A stretch of DNA of 64,000 bases. It comes from Phyllostachys edulis. Its lineage: Eukaryota > Streptophyta > Magnoliopsida > Poales > Poaceae. Of the stretch, positions 43,410 through 52,991 are shown piece by piece. Below the pieces are notes generated by a model. It was given only the letters and a program-made list of their open reading frames with translations. It was not told the DNA's origin and searched no databases. The stretch covers positions 29,051,072 to 29,115,071 of the forward strand of contig CM070568.1 of NCBI GenBank assembly GCA_036346405.1, in the 5' to 3' direction. Within the stretch, counting starts at the first letter, position 1, and each line of letters opens with the position of its first letter. The position numbers were made by a program, and so were the translations under genes.

Positions 43410-45197
43410 ATGGCCGGCGGCGAGGGGGCTGCGGCGACGATGTGCACGCCGGCGTTCGTGGCGCGGGTGGTGCGGAGCCGGTGGTTCGTGGTGTTCGCGT
43501 CGATGGTGGTGATGGCGGCGTCGGGGTCGACGTACATCTTTGCGCTCTACTCCAAGGAGCTGCGGTCGACGCTGGGGTACAACCAGCAGACTCTCAACAC
43601 GCTGAGCTTCTTCAAGGACCTCGGCACCAACGTCGGCGTGGTTTCCGGGCTGGTGCAGCAGGTGGCGCCGACGTGGGCCGTGCTGCTCATCGGCGCCGGG
43701 ATGAACCTGGCGGGCTACCTCATGATCTACCTCTCCCTCACGGCGCGCACGGCGGCGCCGCCCGTGTGGCTCATGTGCGTCTACATCTGCGTCGGCGCCA
43801 ACGCGCTCACCTTCTCCAACACCGGCGCGCTCGTTGCCTGCGTCAAGAACTTCCCCGAGAGCCGCGGAATCGTCATCGGACTCCTCAAGGGCTTCGTGGG
43901 GCTCAGCGGCGCCATCTACACGCAGCTCTACCTCGCCATCTACGGCGACGACGCCAAGTCGCTCGTGCTCCTCATCGCATGGCTCCCCGCCGCCGTCTAC
44001 ATCTTCTTCGTGCACACCATCCGCGTCATGCCCTACCGCTGCCGCCGCGACGGCGAGGAGCCCAACAGCAAGCCCTTCTTCTACTTCCTCTACATGTCCA
44101 TCGCCCTCGCCACCTACCTGCTCGTCATGATCGTCGTGCAGAAGCAGGTGCCCAAGTTCTCCCACGCCGCGTACGTCGTCTGTGCCACCGCGCTCCTCCT
44201 CATCCTCTTCCTCCCACTTGGCGTGGTCATCAAGGAGGAGTACAAGGCCGTCTCCCAGCTCGAGCAGTCTCTGCAGCAGCCGCCGGCCATCGCCGTCGAA
44301 GAGCCAATAAGCGCGAAAGCCGACGAGTCGTCGTCGTCGTCGCTGTCGTGCGGCTTGGGCTGCATCACCAACATGTTCAAGCCGCCGGCGTTGGGGGAGG
44401 ACTACTCCATCATGCAGGCGCTGGTGAGCGTGGAGATGCTGGTGCTGTTCGTCGTGTCGGTGTTCGGCATCGGCGGCACGCTGACGGCGATCGACAACAT
44501 GGCTCAGATCGGGCAGTCGCTGGGGTACCCGGCGAAAAGCATCAACACCTTCGTCTCCCTCATCAGCATCTGGAACTACGCCGGCCGCGTGGGCGCTGGC
44601 TACCTCTCGGAGATCTTCCTCGCCCGGTACAGGTTCCCGCGGCCGCTGGCGCTGACGGCCGTGCTTCTCATCTCCTGCGTCGGCCACCTACTCATCGCCT
44701 TCGGCGTGCCGCAGTCTCTCTACGCCGCGTCCGTCATCATCGGCTTCTGCTTCGGCGCCCAGTGGCCGCTGCTGTTCGCCATCATCTCCGAGGTGTTTGG
44801 GCTCAAGTACTACTCCACGCTCTTCAACTTCGGCTCCGCGGCGAGCCCCATCGGCGCCTACGTGCTCAACGTGCGCGTCGCGGGGCGCATGTACGACGCC
44901 GAGGCGGCGAGACAGCACGGCGGGCTGGCCGTCGCCGGGGACAAGATCTGCAAGGGGGTGCAGTGCTTCAAGCACGCGTTCCTCATCATCACGGCCGTGA
45001 CGTTCGCTGGAGTGCTGGTGTCGCTGGTGCTGGTGTGGAGGACGAGGAGCTTCTACAGGGGGGACATCTACGCCAAGTTCAAGGTGGCGCCGACCGCGGC
45101 AGACGGGAGCAACGGAGGCGCCGAGATGGTGGAGGGGAGATCGGAGGAGAAGAAGGACAAGAACAAGAAAGAGGCCGTTAATGAGGAGTTGAATTGA
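43410..45197 (+). CDS. Nodulin-like / major facilitator superfamily membrane transporter, 595 aa, single exon
   Basis: The protein has an N-terminal Nodulin-like domain (PF06813 type, about residues 22-270), with YNQQTLNTLSFFKDLG at 57-72, a GxxNLAGY segment at 97-103 and NFPESRGIVIGLLKGF at 147-162. A charged cytoplasmic loop (273-330, Ser-rich 302-311) is followed by a second transporter half (335-545) with GYLSEIFLARYRFPRP at 397-412 and EVFGLKYYSTLFNFGS at 461-476. About 12 hydrophobic segments are visible. The C-terminus (560-595) is lysine- and glutamate-rich. This fits the plant family related to NFD4, whose members are membrane transporters of mostly unknown substrate. The ATG at 43410 is preferred (GAGATGGCC context); an in-frame ATG at 43353 is too close to the expected transcription start. 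No breaks or frameshifts are seen, length is normal, and codon use is very GC3-rich, typical of grass single-exon genes. Confidence 0.93.
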   Translation: MAGGEGAAATMCTPAFVARVVRSRWFVVFASMVVMAASGSTYIFALYSKELRSTLGYNQQTLNTLSFFKDLGTNVGVVSGLVQQVAPTWAVLLIGAGMNLAGYLMIYLSLTARTAAPPVWLMCVYICVGANALTFSNTGALVACVKNFPESRGIVIGLLKGFVGLSGAIYTQLYLAIYGDDAKSLVLLIAWLPAAVYIFFVHTIRVMPYRCRRDGEEPNSKPFFYFLYMSIALATYLLVMIVVQKQVPKFSHAAYVVCATALLLILFLPLGVVIKEEYKAVSQLEQSLQQPPAIAVEEPISAKADESSSSSLSCGLGCITNMFKPPALGEDYSIMQALVSVEMLVLFVVSVFGIGGTLTAIDNMAQIGQSLGYPAKSINTFVSLISIWNYAGRVGAGYLSEIFLARYRFPRPLALTAVLLISCVGHLLIAFGVPQSLYAASVIIGFCFGAQWPLLFAIISEVFGLKYYSTLFNFGSAASPIGAYVLNVRVAGRMYDAEAARQHGGLAVAGDKICKGVQCFKHAFLIITAVTFAGVLVSLVLVWRTRSFYRGDIYAKFKVAPTAADGSNGGAEMVEGRSEEKKDKNKKEAVNEELN

Positions 45198-45339
45198 TGA
45201 CTAACTTATAGTTTTCTTTGATTTATGCAATGGTCGGAGAAGATGGAGAGTTGAAACAACTTGTGTTTGCTGGTGAATCTGTACTGTTCGTGTATGTTTG
45301 AGGTGTTCGTTGGACTTAATCTCCTCTCCGACACAATCT
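45198..45339 (+). other. 3' flank of the MFS gene
   Basis: Short AT-rich stretch that should contain the 3' UTR. No canonical AATAAA is present before the GCAACA-rich block starts. Confidence 0.4.
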
Positions 45340-45995
45340 AAACATATTTTTTTTCAATTGTTGCAATATATCAAAAATTCATATGCAGTATTTTCAAAGA
45401 AGAGGGTATCTCAAAAATCTCATAATCAAAATAAACATCTGAAAAAAGACGCCAACATATCAAAAATCTCATAATCAAAATATCTGGAAAAGGACGCGTT
45501 GAAAAGCCCATCTTGTAACATCACGTGCAATAAAAATGAATAACAAACATTTTTTTTCACTCGATGCAACATATCAAAAAAGAGGATGCAATATTTTTTC
45601 ACTTGATGCAACATATCAAAAAAAGAGGATGGGACACCCGATGCAACAAAAATCAAGAACGTGTGCTATAAAAATGAAGAACCTGACGCTAATCGAATGC
45701 TCAAAAGGGCACAAGATTTGAGATTAACTCATGAAACTCGACATTTTTCTCTCATTGCAACATTATTTTCAACGTACGCAACACAAAATTTCAGCGGTTG
45801 CAACAAAAAAAATCGAGGTCGCAACATTTTCAGACGCAACATTTAGGATCTACAAACGAAACACTTTATGCAGCAAATTTCAGAAAAGATCGAATTGCAA
45901 CAAAAAAAAATCACTTTATGCAACATTTTCATAAAAGGGCTGCAACACATTAAAGAGAAGCCTGCAACAACCTGATAAAAACCACATTTTTGTCC
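45340..45995. repeat. Degenerate GCAACA(T)-rich array
   Basis: TGCAACA or TGCAACAT recurs more than ten times (for example near 45563, 45608, 45641, 45798, 45833, 45897, 45919, 45938), alternating with ATATCAAAAAAGAGG and AAAATC stretches. Similar TGCAACA-rich sequence occurs in the ends of some grass Mutator-like elements. I see neither matching terminal inverted repeats nor a target duplication, so assignment to a transposon class is only a guess. Confidence 0.6.
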
Positions 45996-46019
45996 CCAAA
46001 ACAGTCACTTCCTCGCAAA

Positions 46020-46330
46020 TTTCAACCGCTCACTCCACACTGCAAGTACCAAGAACCACAAGAACGAGCAAATATCGCATTTCCAAGCACATAAATGTAC
46101 GAAGGAGGGAACCCAATAAGCAGGGAGCGCACGGACCACCGGGTTCCTGTCGTTGAGCAGGGAGGGGTTCTCTTGCAGCTTCCTCTAGACGTCAGCGAGG
46201 TCGCCGGCGCATGTGAGGCCGTGGATGGTCTCCGCCTTGGCCGGCCATTCTGGCTCCCCGGCATCTCCCGTTCCCTCCCTCTCTCCCATGGCCCTTCGTG
46301 TGCACACGCTTGTGTGTGTGTGAGGAGGAG
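46020..46330 (-). pseudogene. Captured 5' fragment of an ankyrin-repeat/AAA-ATPase (CbbX-like) gene
   Basis: On the minus strand, 46262 down to 46137 reads EPEWPAKAETIHGLTCAGDL, then after a TAG (46187-46185, where CAG/Gln is expected) RKLQENPSLLNDRNPV. This matches the N-terminus of the plant ankyrin-AAA ATPase family (Arabidopsis At3g24530-like), which carries TIHG..SGDL..LQ..L..NPSLLN.RNPV. Right after NPV a GT begins about 95 bp that end in TACTTGCAG (acceptor at 46041-46040), consistent with the first intron. The pyrimidine-rich stretch upstream resembles a 5' UTR. Only the leader, the first exon and intron 1 are present, next to a transposon-like repeat, which suggests capture by a Pack-MULE-type element. 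The match is from memory of the family. Confidence 0.65.
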
Positions 46331-46736
46331 CCGTCGAGGAGGGAGGAGGAAGGGGAAGGGGACGGGCCGACGGGGACCTCTTGGAGCTCGCTGCTACAGT
46401 GGATGTGGGGTGTGTGGGGGTGTGGTAGAGACAGAGAGCACTTGAGGAGAATTTGAGAAAGGCACTAGGGGGGGGACAGAATGGATGGTTGGAGATGCTG
46501 GGAGAGAGTGGATAACATCTGAACTAATAGCTTCGTGTCGGACGCCCGACTGCTATCAATTTCCTTTCATTTAAGGTGCACGTTTATAAGTGCGTTTAGC
46601 TAAATGGAGCTAGTATCTCGAAGTAGTGGAGTGAGTATCGGGTTGAGCAAGTGCTCACCGAAAATCTAGTTAAGAACTTTTTATTCAGTTACTGTTTCAG
46701 TTCATGTGATAACAAAAGTTCAGAAAACGACACTAC
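46331..46736. other. Rest of the transposon-like region, no gene
   Basis: GC-rich leader-like DNA to about 46500, then AT-rich. TCGTGTCGGACGCCCGACTG at about 46530-46550 is palindrome-like and could mark a Mutator-like terminus, but no partner is found to the left. ACTAC at 46732-46736 precedes the copia B LTR. Confidence 0.4.
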
Positions 46737-46849
46737 TGTTGGGTGTCAGAAAATAGTCTTTATTCAGAAAATTTGCAGGATCCAAGTGAAATTGTGTGTG
46801 TTTGTGTGTGTGCGCGCGCGCGTGTCCATATAGCTCTATAAATCCAACA
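46737..46849 (+). repeat. Probable 5' LTR of copia B (113 bp)
   Basis: TGTTGGGTGTCAGAAAATAG to AATCCAACA, with inverted ends TGTTGG/CCAACA, and TATAAAT near 46837. It is directly followed by a primer-binding site. The length is at the lower end for copia LTRs. With no second LTR in the window the left boundary is inferred from the inverted ends. Confidence 0.6.
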
Positions 46850-46866
46850 TTTGGCATCAGAGCAGG
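46850..46866 (+). promoter_or_regulatory. Primer-binding site of copia B
   Basis: TTTGGCATCAGAGCAGG, one base off the initiator-tRNA-Met-complementary TTGGTATCAGAGC motif. Confidence 0.75.
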
Positions 46867-46889
46867 TTGTTTATCATTGTATGCCCAAG

Positions 46890-47668
46890 ATCATACCATG
46901 GTCGCCAGGAAGTGGAGTCACTGGTGAGGGAGAGCATCGTCAAAAGCGTCGGCGAAGGAGAGAAGATTCTCCCTCCAGTATCTGCTGCTAACCAGCAACA
47001 ATTATGTGGCATGGTCCATGAAGATGTGAGTGTACATGGAGGCACCATGCGTATGGGACACGGTGGAAGCTGCCACCAGTGAGGTTGATAACCGGCATGA
47101 CAAGATGGCACTCGTGGCCATCTACTAAGGCGTGAACGAGGACAATTTCCTTCTTCTCGCCGACAAAAGGACAACCAAGGAAGCGTGGATTGCATTGAAA
47201 TCCATGTACGTGGGAACCAATCGAGTGGCAAGGGAGAAACTCCAAACAATCAAGACGGAATTCGATGAACTCCGGATGTGTGAAGGGGAGCCCGTAGATG
47301 ACTTCGCCATGAGACTCACTATGGTGCTCAGTAAAATGCTCACACTGGGAGAAAGGATCAAAGATTCATACGTGGTAGAGAAGATACTGCGAGTTGTAAC
47401 ACCAAGGTATTTGCCTATTGTCACTACTCTTGAGCAATTCGCAGACCTGAGGACAATGTGTGTCGAGGAGGTTTTTGGCCAACTGAAGGCTTATGAGGAG
47501 CGTGTGAAGGTCTATGGCGGCAGTGGGGAAGAAAACCTCTTCCTTACCTGCGCTGAGTGGAAAGCAAAGGAGGCAAAGTACAATGGCGAGAATTCAACCA
47601 ATTTGGCCAAAGGGCGTGGTAATGGTGGTGACCGTGGGCGTGGCCGAGGCCGCCAGCGATGGCACGGT
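46890..47668 (+). pseudogene. Copia B gag (UBN2-type), broken and cut before the zinc knuckle
   Basis: After a broken N-terminal part, 47132-47668 is open with RTTKEAWIALKSMYVG, VDDFAMRLTMVLSKMLTLGE, VVEKILRVVTPRYLPIV and LTCAEWKAKEAKY, the gag-polypeptide domain of plant copia elements (PF14223 type), ending in the RGRGRGR basic stretch. A TAA lies at 47126-47128, where a conserved IY.G(V) motif expects Gln. The zinc knuckle that should follow is found about 9.8 kb away at 57453. Confidence 0.82.
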
Positions 47669-50600
47669 TGTGGACACCGCTACGGACCCCAGGCTTTGAA
47701 TACCCGAAGTCCTCGTGTGTGTACCGTACTAGTCCCATGATCAGTGGCTAGTACACATATCCACAATGTTGGCATTCACATCCATACATTCATACATACA
47801 AAATGAAGAAAATATGGTACATAACTTAAGCAATTACATTATTTACAACACAAGGGCTGACCAACCAAATAAAAGCTTAAGTATCAGAAGTAGCAAATGT
47901 AACAGTAGAAGCAAACTTTGTATAATCGAAAATTTCAGTGGCATGCACATCCGAACCCTCAGGCAACTGACTAGAGACAAGTTCTAGAAAGACCTGTCAC
48001 CGAACCCTCGGGTACCGAGTGCAAAGAAAGCGTCATCCGGCGTAGGATCATCCTCTAAGTCTGAACAACAAGTTAAGCAAGATTGAGTACATTGTGTACT
48101 CAGCAAGACTTGTAGTGTGTCTCAAAATTTGTATAAATGCAAGGCTAACAAGAGATGAGGCTCTATGCTACAAGTTGTTTTTAGCATTAAGCAAATTTTA
48201 TTTGAAATATCAATACATAGTATTTTGCAACAGAAATTTAAAGAGCAGTTAAATAGATAAAGGATAAAAAGTAAGTAATTGAATAAATAACAACTCGCAA
48301 CCCTCCTCGGCTGCGAGCAACATCTTATTTTCAGCCATAGACATGCACTCAACTCAAATATCAACCAACAAACCATTTTCCAACAAAATTATTTTTATGA
48401 AAACCAAGACTACACCCAGCAATACTACACTTAGCACGCTCATCACCATGAGCACGGCTATTTAAATAGATTTACACTTTGCAGAGGAGTACAACTTTAC
48501 CCATAGAACACAAATTCTCTAGTTTGTTTGGCATCTGTCGATACCGCCGCTCACTAATCTTTGGTAAGCAGTTTAGAGCATGCGTCGAAGCCTTCACATC
48601 ACCTAGTCCTAACCTTGCACTAGCCCGGCGAATGAACACCCTCACTTCACCCTGGTACACCCCCGTCTCAGTGAGGCATTCACCGTTGTGTCAAAAAGCT
48701 TTGTTCCCAACTCCTCAGTGAAGGGAGCCCCTTCGAACATGCGTACACCGGTCATGCTCATACTACCACCGCCTACCAACGTGCAATTCTAGTTTTCGAT
48801 GACTTAACTTGCTAAGGATGTCTCATACCGGTACATGCAGTTGTACGCTTACGCTTAGATTGGATATACTAGTGTTCGGTCCTTAATTGACCTGGGCGAG
48901 GATCTCCCCCTATCTACTTGTGAGATACACCTCTCACACTTCTTAGATTATAATATAACTCGCCCGCGTCACAAACTAAGTTTTTTATTTTTCTTTTTAT
49001 ACAAAAAAACAGAGGTAAACCCCCTCTGGACCATCATTTAAAAAATCTCCCAAACTCATATTCAACGTGTCATCTATTTTTCCAATTTTAGTAAGGACTA
49101 AAGCCAAGCTAAGCGTTTATGTGATATTCGCATTCGAAAAACCCAATTTGACATCATTGATTGTCTAATCCATACCCTAATGGCTACAACAATAATGATA
49201 TCAATACAAGGAGGATCATGCATTGAATAGGATTACAACTACCCTTATCACCGAATATAGCAATTTTTAAGCAAACATACGCGTATGCATAATAATTTTG
49301 CAAAAAGAAGTACAATAATTAAAATAATAGGATCAATATGGTCAAAGGGGGTGCTTGCCTTGCTCTGATTGCTCTGAATATGAGGATGAAGGATCATTGT
49401 ATAATTCGCTCGAACAATTGACGTCTAATAAAGAGAGCCGTAAGCAAATTAAATATAGAACAATAATTCCAACAGCAACAAAATCCAAATCTTTTTGCGT
49501 ATTTCGGTAGATCACTATTTTAGATGAATTTATAAAAAATATTCATTTAATTTGGAGTTCGTACGCAAAAGTTATTAATGTTTTATTTTGCTTCGGTTTA
49601 AAAATTCCAGAAATTAGAAAAGGGCTAACGTTGAATGTGTATTCTGAGGTTTACGCTTTCCAAAAGAGAAAGCTTATTTTCCTTAGAGTTCTACTGAGAT
49701 TTACACTTTCCAGTAGAGAAAGCATAATTCTCTTCTAACTAAAAGTGGCTGCTCTAAATTTTCTAATTTTTATTAACTTACATGTGGGGCCTACTTGCCA
49801 GTGACTCATATTTTTGTTTTATTGATTTTATTTATAAACCAGAGGGGTCCCACATGTCATAGACTCATTATTATTAACTAAATGACTAAACATGTTTTTG
49901 ATTTTAATCATCTGACATCTGGGGTCCACATATCAGTCTCTCGGGTTTTAAAATGTGTTTTAAAACCGCGAATAGTGCATAGTCCCACATGTTAGTGACA
50001 CATTTACTAAAAGCGTTTGAAATTAGATTTTCGTGAACTGTTTTGCCTGGTCCCACCTGTCATACACTTATTACACTTAACCTTTGTTACTTAGTGCTAA
50101 TTAACATTTTAATTATGCGGGCCCACTGGCATAGAGAGAGAGAGAGAGAGAAAGAGAGAAGCAGAGCTGCGCGCATGGTCGTGCTCCATGGCAAGCTCAT
50201 CGCCGGTGGTCAGGGTGACGGCAAGGCTCGGGGGTGGCAAAATAGGTTGCTCTCTCGACGGCGATGCCACCAGATGGTGGTAGAGGCCGGAGGTAGCGCT
50301 ATGCCCAAGATGAGCGGCAGAGCTCCTCAGGCTCAAAGTGGTTCTTGTGATTTGAGAAAATCAGTGGCAAAAGAAGGTACGCATCAGCTTCAGGAGGAAA
50401 CTACGATGTTATACGTAGTGGCTCAGGGATCAATGGTCACCGGAGCGGTGATGACAACACTTCCCGCGGCAGTGCCATGATCAGCTATGACAAAGTCTAT
50501 GCTACACTAGCTAATCATCCGATCTAATGCGCGCGAAATCTCTAGGCACCAAGGCTCTTAATGACGTCGAGGAATGGCTCAAGAAGCATGGCGACGTGGA

Positions 50601-51800
50601 GCAGCAGCGGTGTAGAGGAGGCTCTCGGTGACGGCGTGCTCTATTGATGGAGATGCTACAAGGACGCACTATGACATGGCACACTAAGGATGGTAGGGAT
50701 AGAAGGAATTGACCAAGGACTCACCGATGTGGCGGCGAACTGAAAAAGGGGCTACGGTGGCCGGAAGTGAGGAAGGAGGCTAATTCGGGGAATTTCCTGC
50801 GAGTGGATCAACATCAAGCGAGGGAGAAGCATTAGTGAAGTGTAGGACATGAAATGACATGGCCAAGTGAGGTTCAAGCTCACCAGAACATTAAGAACAC
50901 GAAGGTCCAAAACAAGGTGTGCACCGGAGGTGAAGAAGATGACTACTTGTTCATGCTACGTGGTTCCCGGAGCTACATCAAGCAAAGAAGGAGCATCAGT
51001 GTGGTAAGGGGCACATGGTGACGCGGTTGGCGAGGGCAAGGAAGCTCACTAGAGCAAATGGCGTTGTGAGGCTTGCTCACCAGCGTCGAGAATGGCGCTA
51101 TCGTTCCCGGCAAACCAAGGAGCGAAAAGCTCTAGTTCTTAGTGGGAGTTGAGAATGGCGAGCTAGGAACTCTATGACGTGGTCGGAGGTTTAAGTATGA
51201 GCGAGTAGCATGTGAGAAAGGTGGCGAGAAAACGCGGCTGCGGCAAGAATATCGTGCTCTAGCTTCGGCGTCTCCACCTGCGTAAGGGGGGGGGTTGAGC
51301 GCCATTAAGAGGTAGGCAGCATGGGCGGAGCCAGACGGAGGTGATGGAGGCGGGTGGGCATTGAAAATGGTGGGCGGTGAGGGAAAACAGTGGGCGGAGA
51401 GGGCAAGGCGTGCTGGCACGCTAGCAAGCGAGGGCGAAGACGAGGTAGAAGACAAGGTCTGACGAGTGGGGCCCACACATTAGTGAGAGGGAGTGAGTGC
51501 GTGCTGCCGTGGGCTGGAGCTGACGAAGGGTTTTGGGTTGGCTTAGATTCGGCCCAAAGGGTAAGCGGGAAATTCGGAATTTTCATGAAAAGGCGGAGGC
51601 TTTGCAAATTTTCTTAAACCTATCAAACATGCTCCAAAATTTATGAAAAGTTTTGTGAGGGCTTTTGACACCGTATAGTTTCTTCTGTAAATTTTTCAGG
51701 ATTTTATCTGCTCTCTGATTTTCTCAAAAAAACTTACAAGTTACTACTTGTATGAAATTTCATTATTTGCTTTCGTTATTTCGGCACAGTTACATTCATA
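47669..51800 (-). repeat. LTR-like segment of the long-LTR family (diverged subfamily)
   Basis: It has the same order of landmarks as 52992-57365: a TACATTCATACATA segment (47790), ACTGAGTAC/GTACTC segments (48085-48100), ATGGCTATT then CTTTACCCA (48450-48505), and the splice-donor-like AGCAAGGCAAGCACC (minus, 49350-49364). A GC-rich middle follows (50150-51560), with short open frames that contain no known domain. Identity to the other LTR looks low by eye, so the two are probably not the pair of one element. Confidence 0.55.
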
Positions 51801-52974
51801 GATATCTATAGACAACATGACCACTTCCCGAAACGAAAGTCTTACAACAGAACATAAATAATTATACAAGATACAAGTGCTATCCTATTACATTTTATTT
51901 AGGGACAGCTACTGGCCGATTACAACTTTTAGCAACGAGTGTTCGTCATACATGGACTAGACAAAGTGATCCCAGTTGAAGTTCACCGGGAATTCATCTA
52001 AAAGATGAGCTCCAGGCGATCTTGTGTCTATTGGGTCCAATGGACTGATGAGACACCTCGGAGAGCATAGCAAAGGAACATGACCTCCAGGGGGTGCCGA
52101 CCGCTGTGCGTGGGGAAAGCCTGCAGACATCTGGGCTTGGCGACGCTGTCAATAAGTAGGTACGAGCCCCGCCACGTCCGGAAGTCGATAATCTGGTGGT
52201 GCAATAGCAGCTAGGGAGGTCTCATTGTCACCATAAAGCACATTACAGGGAACGCGATTCATGCTGACTCCGATCCTAAGGTACCCGTGGGCTTCCCTAA
52301 GACGGCGTCGGGTCTCCCACAGCTCGTACACATGGCAGTGATGGATTTGGTCCATAATGTGAACCAACCTCGCCAACTGGCGCACGTGTGGGTCTTCTCC
52401 AAACTGAATCCCATCGAACGTGTTCACCTCTGCTCCAGGACCTCGCTTCGGGAAGTGATAGTAGGGTGGTTGAGACAACTCCGTCAGATCATGACGAAGA
52501 AGGCTCATCATCCCACTAGCTGCTTCCTGAATATCCATGGCTTCAGAGGTGGCATGTACTTGGATACAGTATGGAATGCTTCCTGTCACTAGCCTTGCAA
52601 TAACATTGACTACAGCTCGATATTCTTCCATCCCCGGTCCTCAGTCCCGATGATAGATAGCGTACTCCGGTTGGTAGGTGAAATTACACCGCCACATCAT
52701 TTCCTGCAGCAATGCCGGGTATCCTTCCACTTCTTCAACTCGGGTCTCCATAACCAAATACCACCCGCTCATCTATAGACAAAAGGACAAGGTAAGCGAG
52801 CAAATTAGTTTGTAAAACCACTGAAAGTTGGGGTAAGAAATGGCACTAAGACGGATAGGAAAGAAAAGACATCATACTTAAATTTTTCTGAAATTATTTT
52901 GTTATTTAGAAAATAATTTCTCAGAAGACTTACTAATGCTAACGACCATGCTATTTCTAACCTATAGTTAGTAT
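51801..52974 (-). other. Interior of the inner minus-strand retroelement
   Basis: Reads on the minus strand from the primer-binding site toward 51.8 kb. It includes a 160-aa ORF (separate entry) and non-coding sequence. No gag, pol or polypurine tract is recognised, so the element is non-autonomous or its 3' part is missing. Confidence 0.45.
52149..52631 (-). CDS. Unknown 160-aa ORF next to the primer-binding site of a long-LTR element
   Basis: The frame is continuous on the minus strand. It starts MEEYRAVVNVIARLVTGSIP and includes IQEAASGMMSLLRHDLTEL, EDPHVRQLARLVHIMDQIHH and ETRRRLREAHGYLRIGVS, ending in LPDVAGLVPTY. It is fairly balanced in composition, hydrophilic and probably helical. 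The start lies about 340 bp after the primer-binding site, where gag would begin in a normal LTR element, but I see no capsid motif or zinc knuckle. The surrounding DNA is clearly retroelement, so it is probably an element-encoded protein of unknown role, possibly truncated. Confidence 0.45.
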   Translation of the reverse strand: MEEYRAVVNVIARLVTGSIPYCIQVHATSEAMDIQEAASGMMSLLRHDLTELSQPPYYHFPKRGPGAEVNTFDGIQFGEDPHVRQLARLVHIMDQIHHCHVYELWETRRRLREAHGYLRIGVSMNRVPCNVLYGDNETSLAAIAPPDYRLPDVAGLVPTY

Positions 52975-52988
52975 GGCTCTGATACCAA
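52975..52988 (-). promoter_or_regulatory. Primer-binding site of the inner long-LTR element
   Basis: Minus strand TTGGTATCAGAGCC, a perfect match to the common plant initiator-tRNA-Met-type site. It begins three bases after the LTR end at 52992. Confidence 0.85.
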
Positions 52989-52991
52989 CGC

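Noticed and set aside
43442..45181. A 579-aa open frame in another plus frame, and a 463-aa minus-strand frame at 43296-44687, both inside the MFS gene
   Set aside because: Both consist of Arg/His/Ala- or Asp/Glu/His-rich low-complexity sequence produced by the very high GC3 content of the transporter gene. They have no domain and overlap a convincing membrane protein.
46510..46560. GTGTCGGACGCCCGACTG as a Mutator-like terminal inverted repeat
   Set aside because: No matching inverse sequence was found on the left side (45.2-45.4 kb) and no 9-bp duplication.
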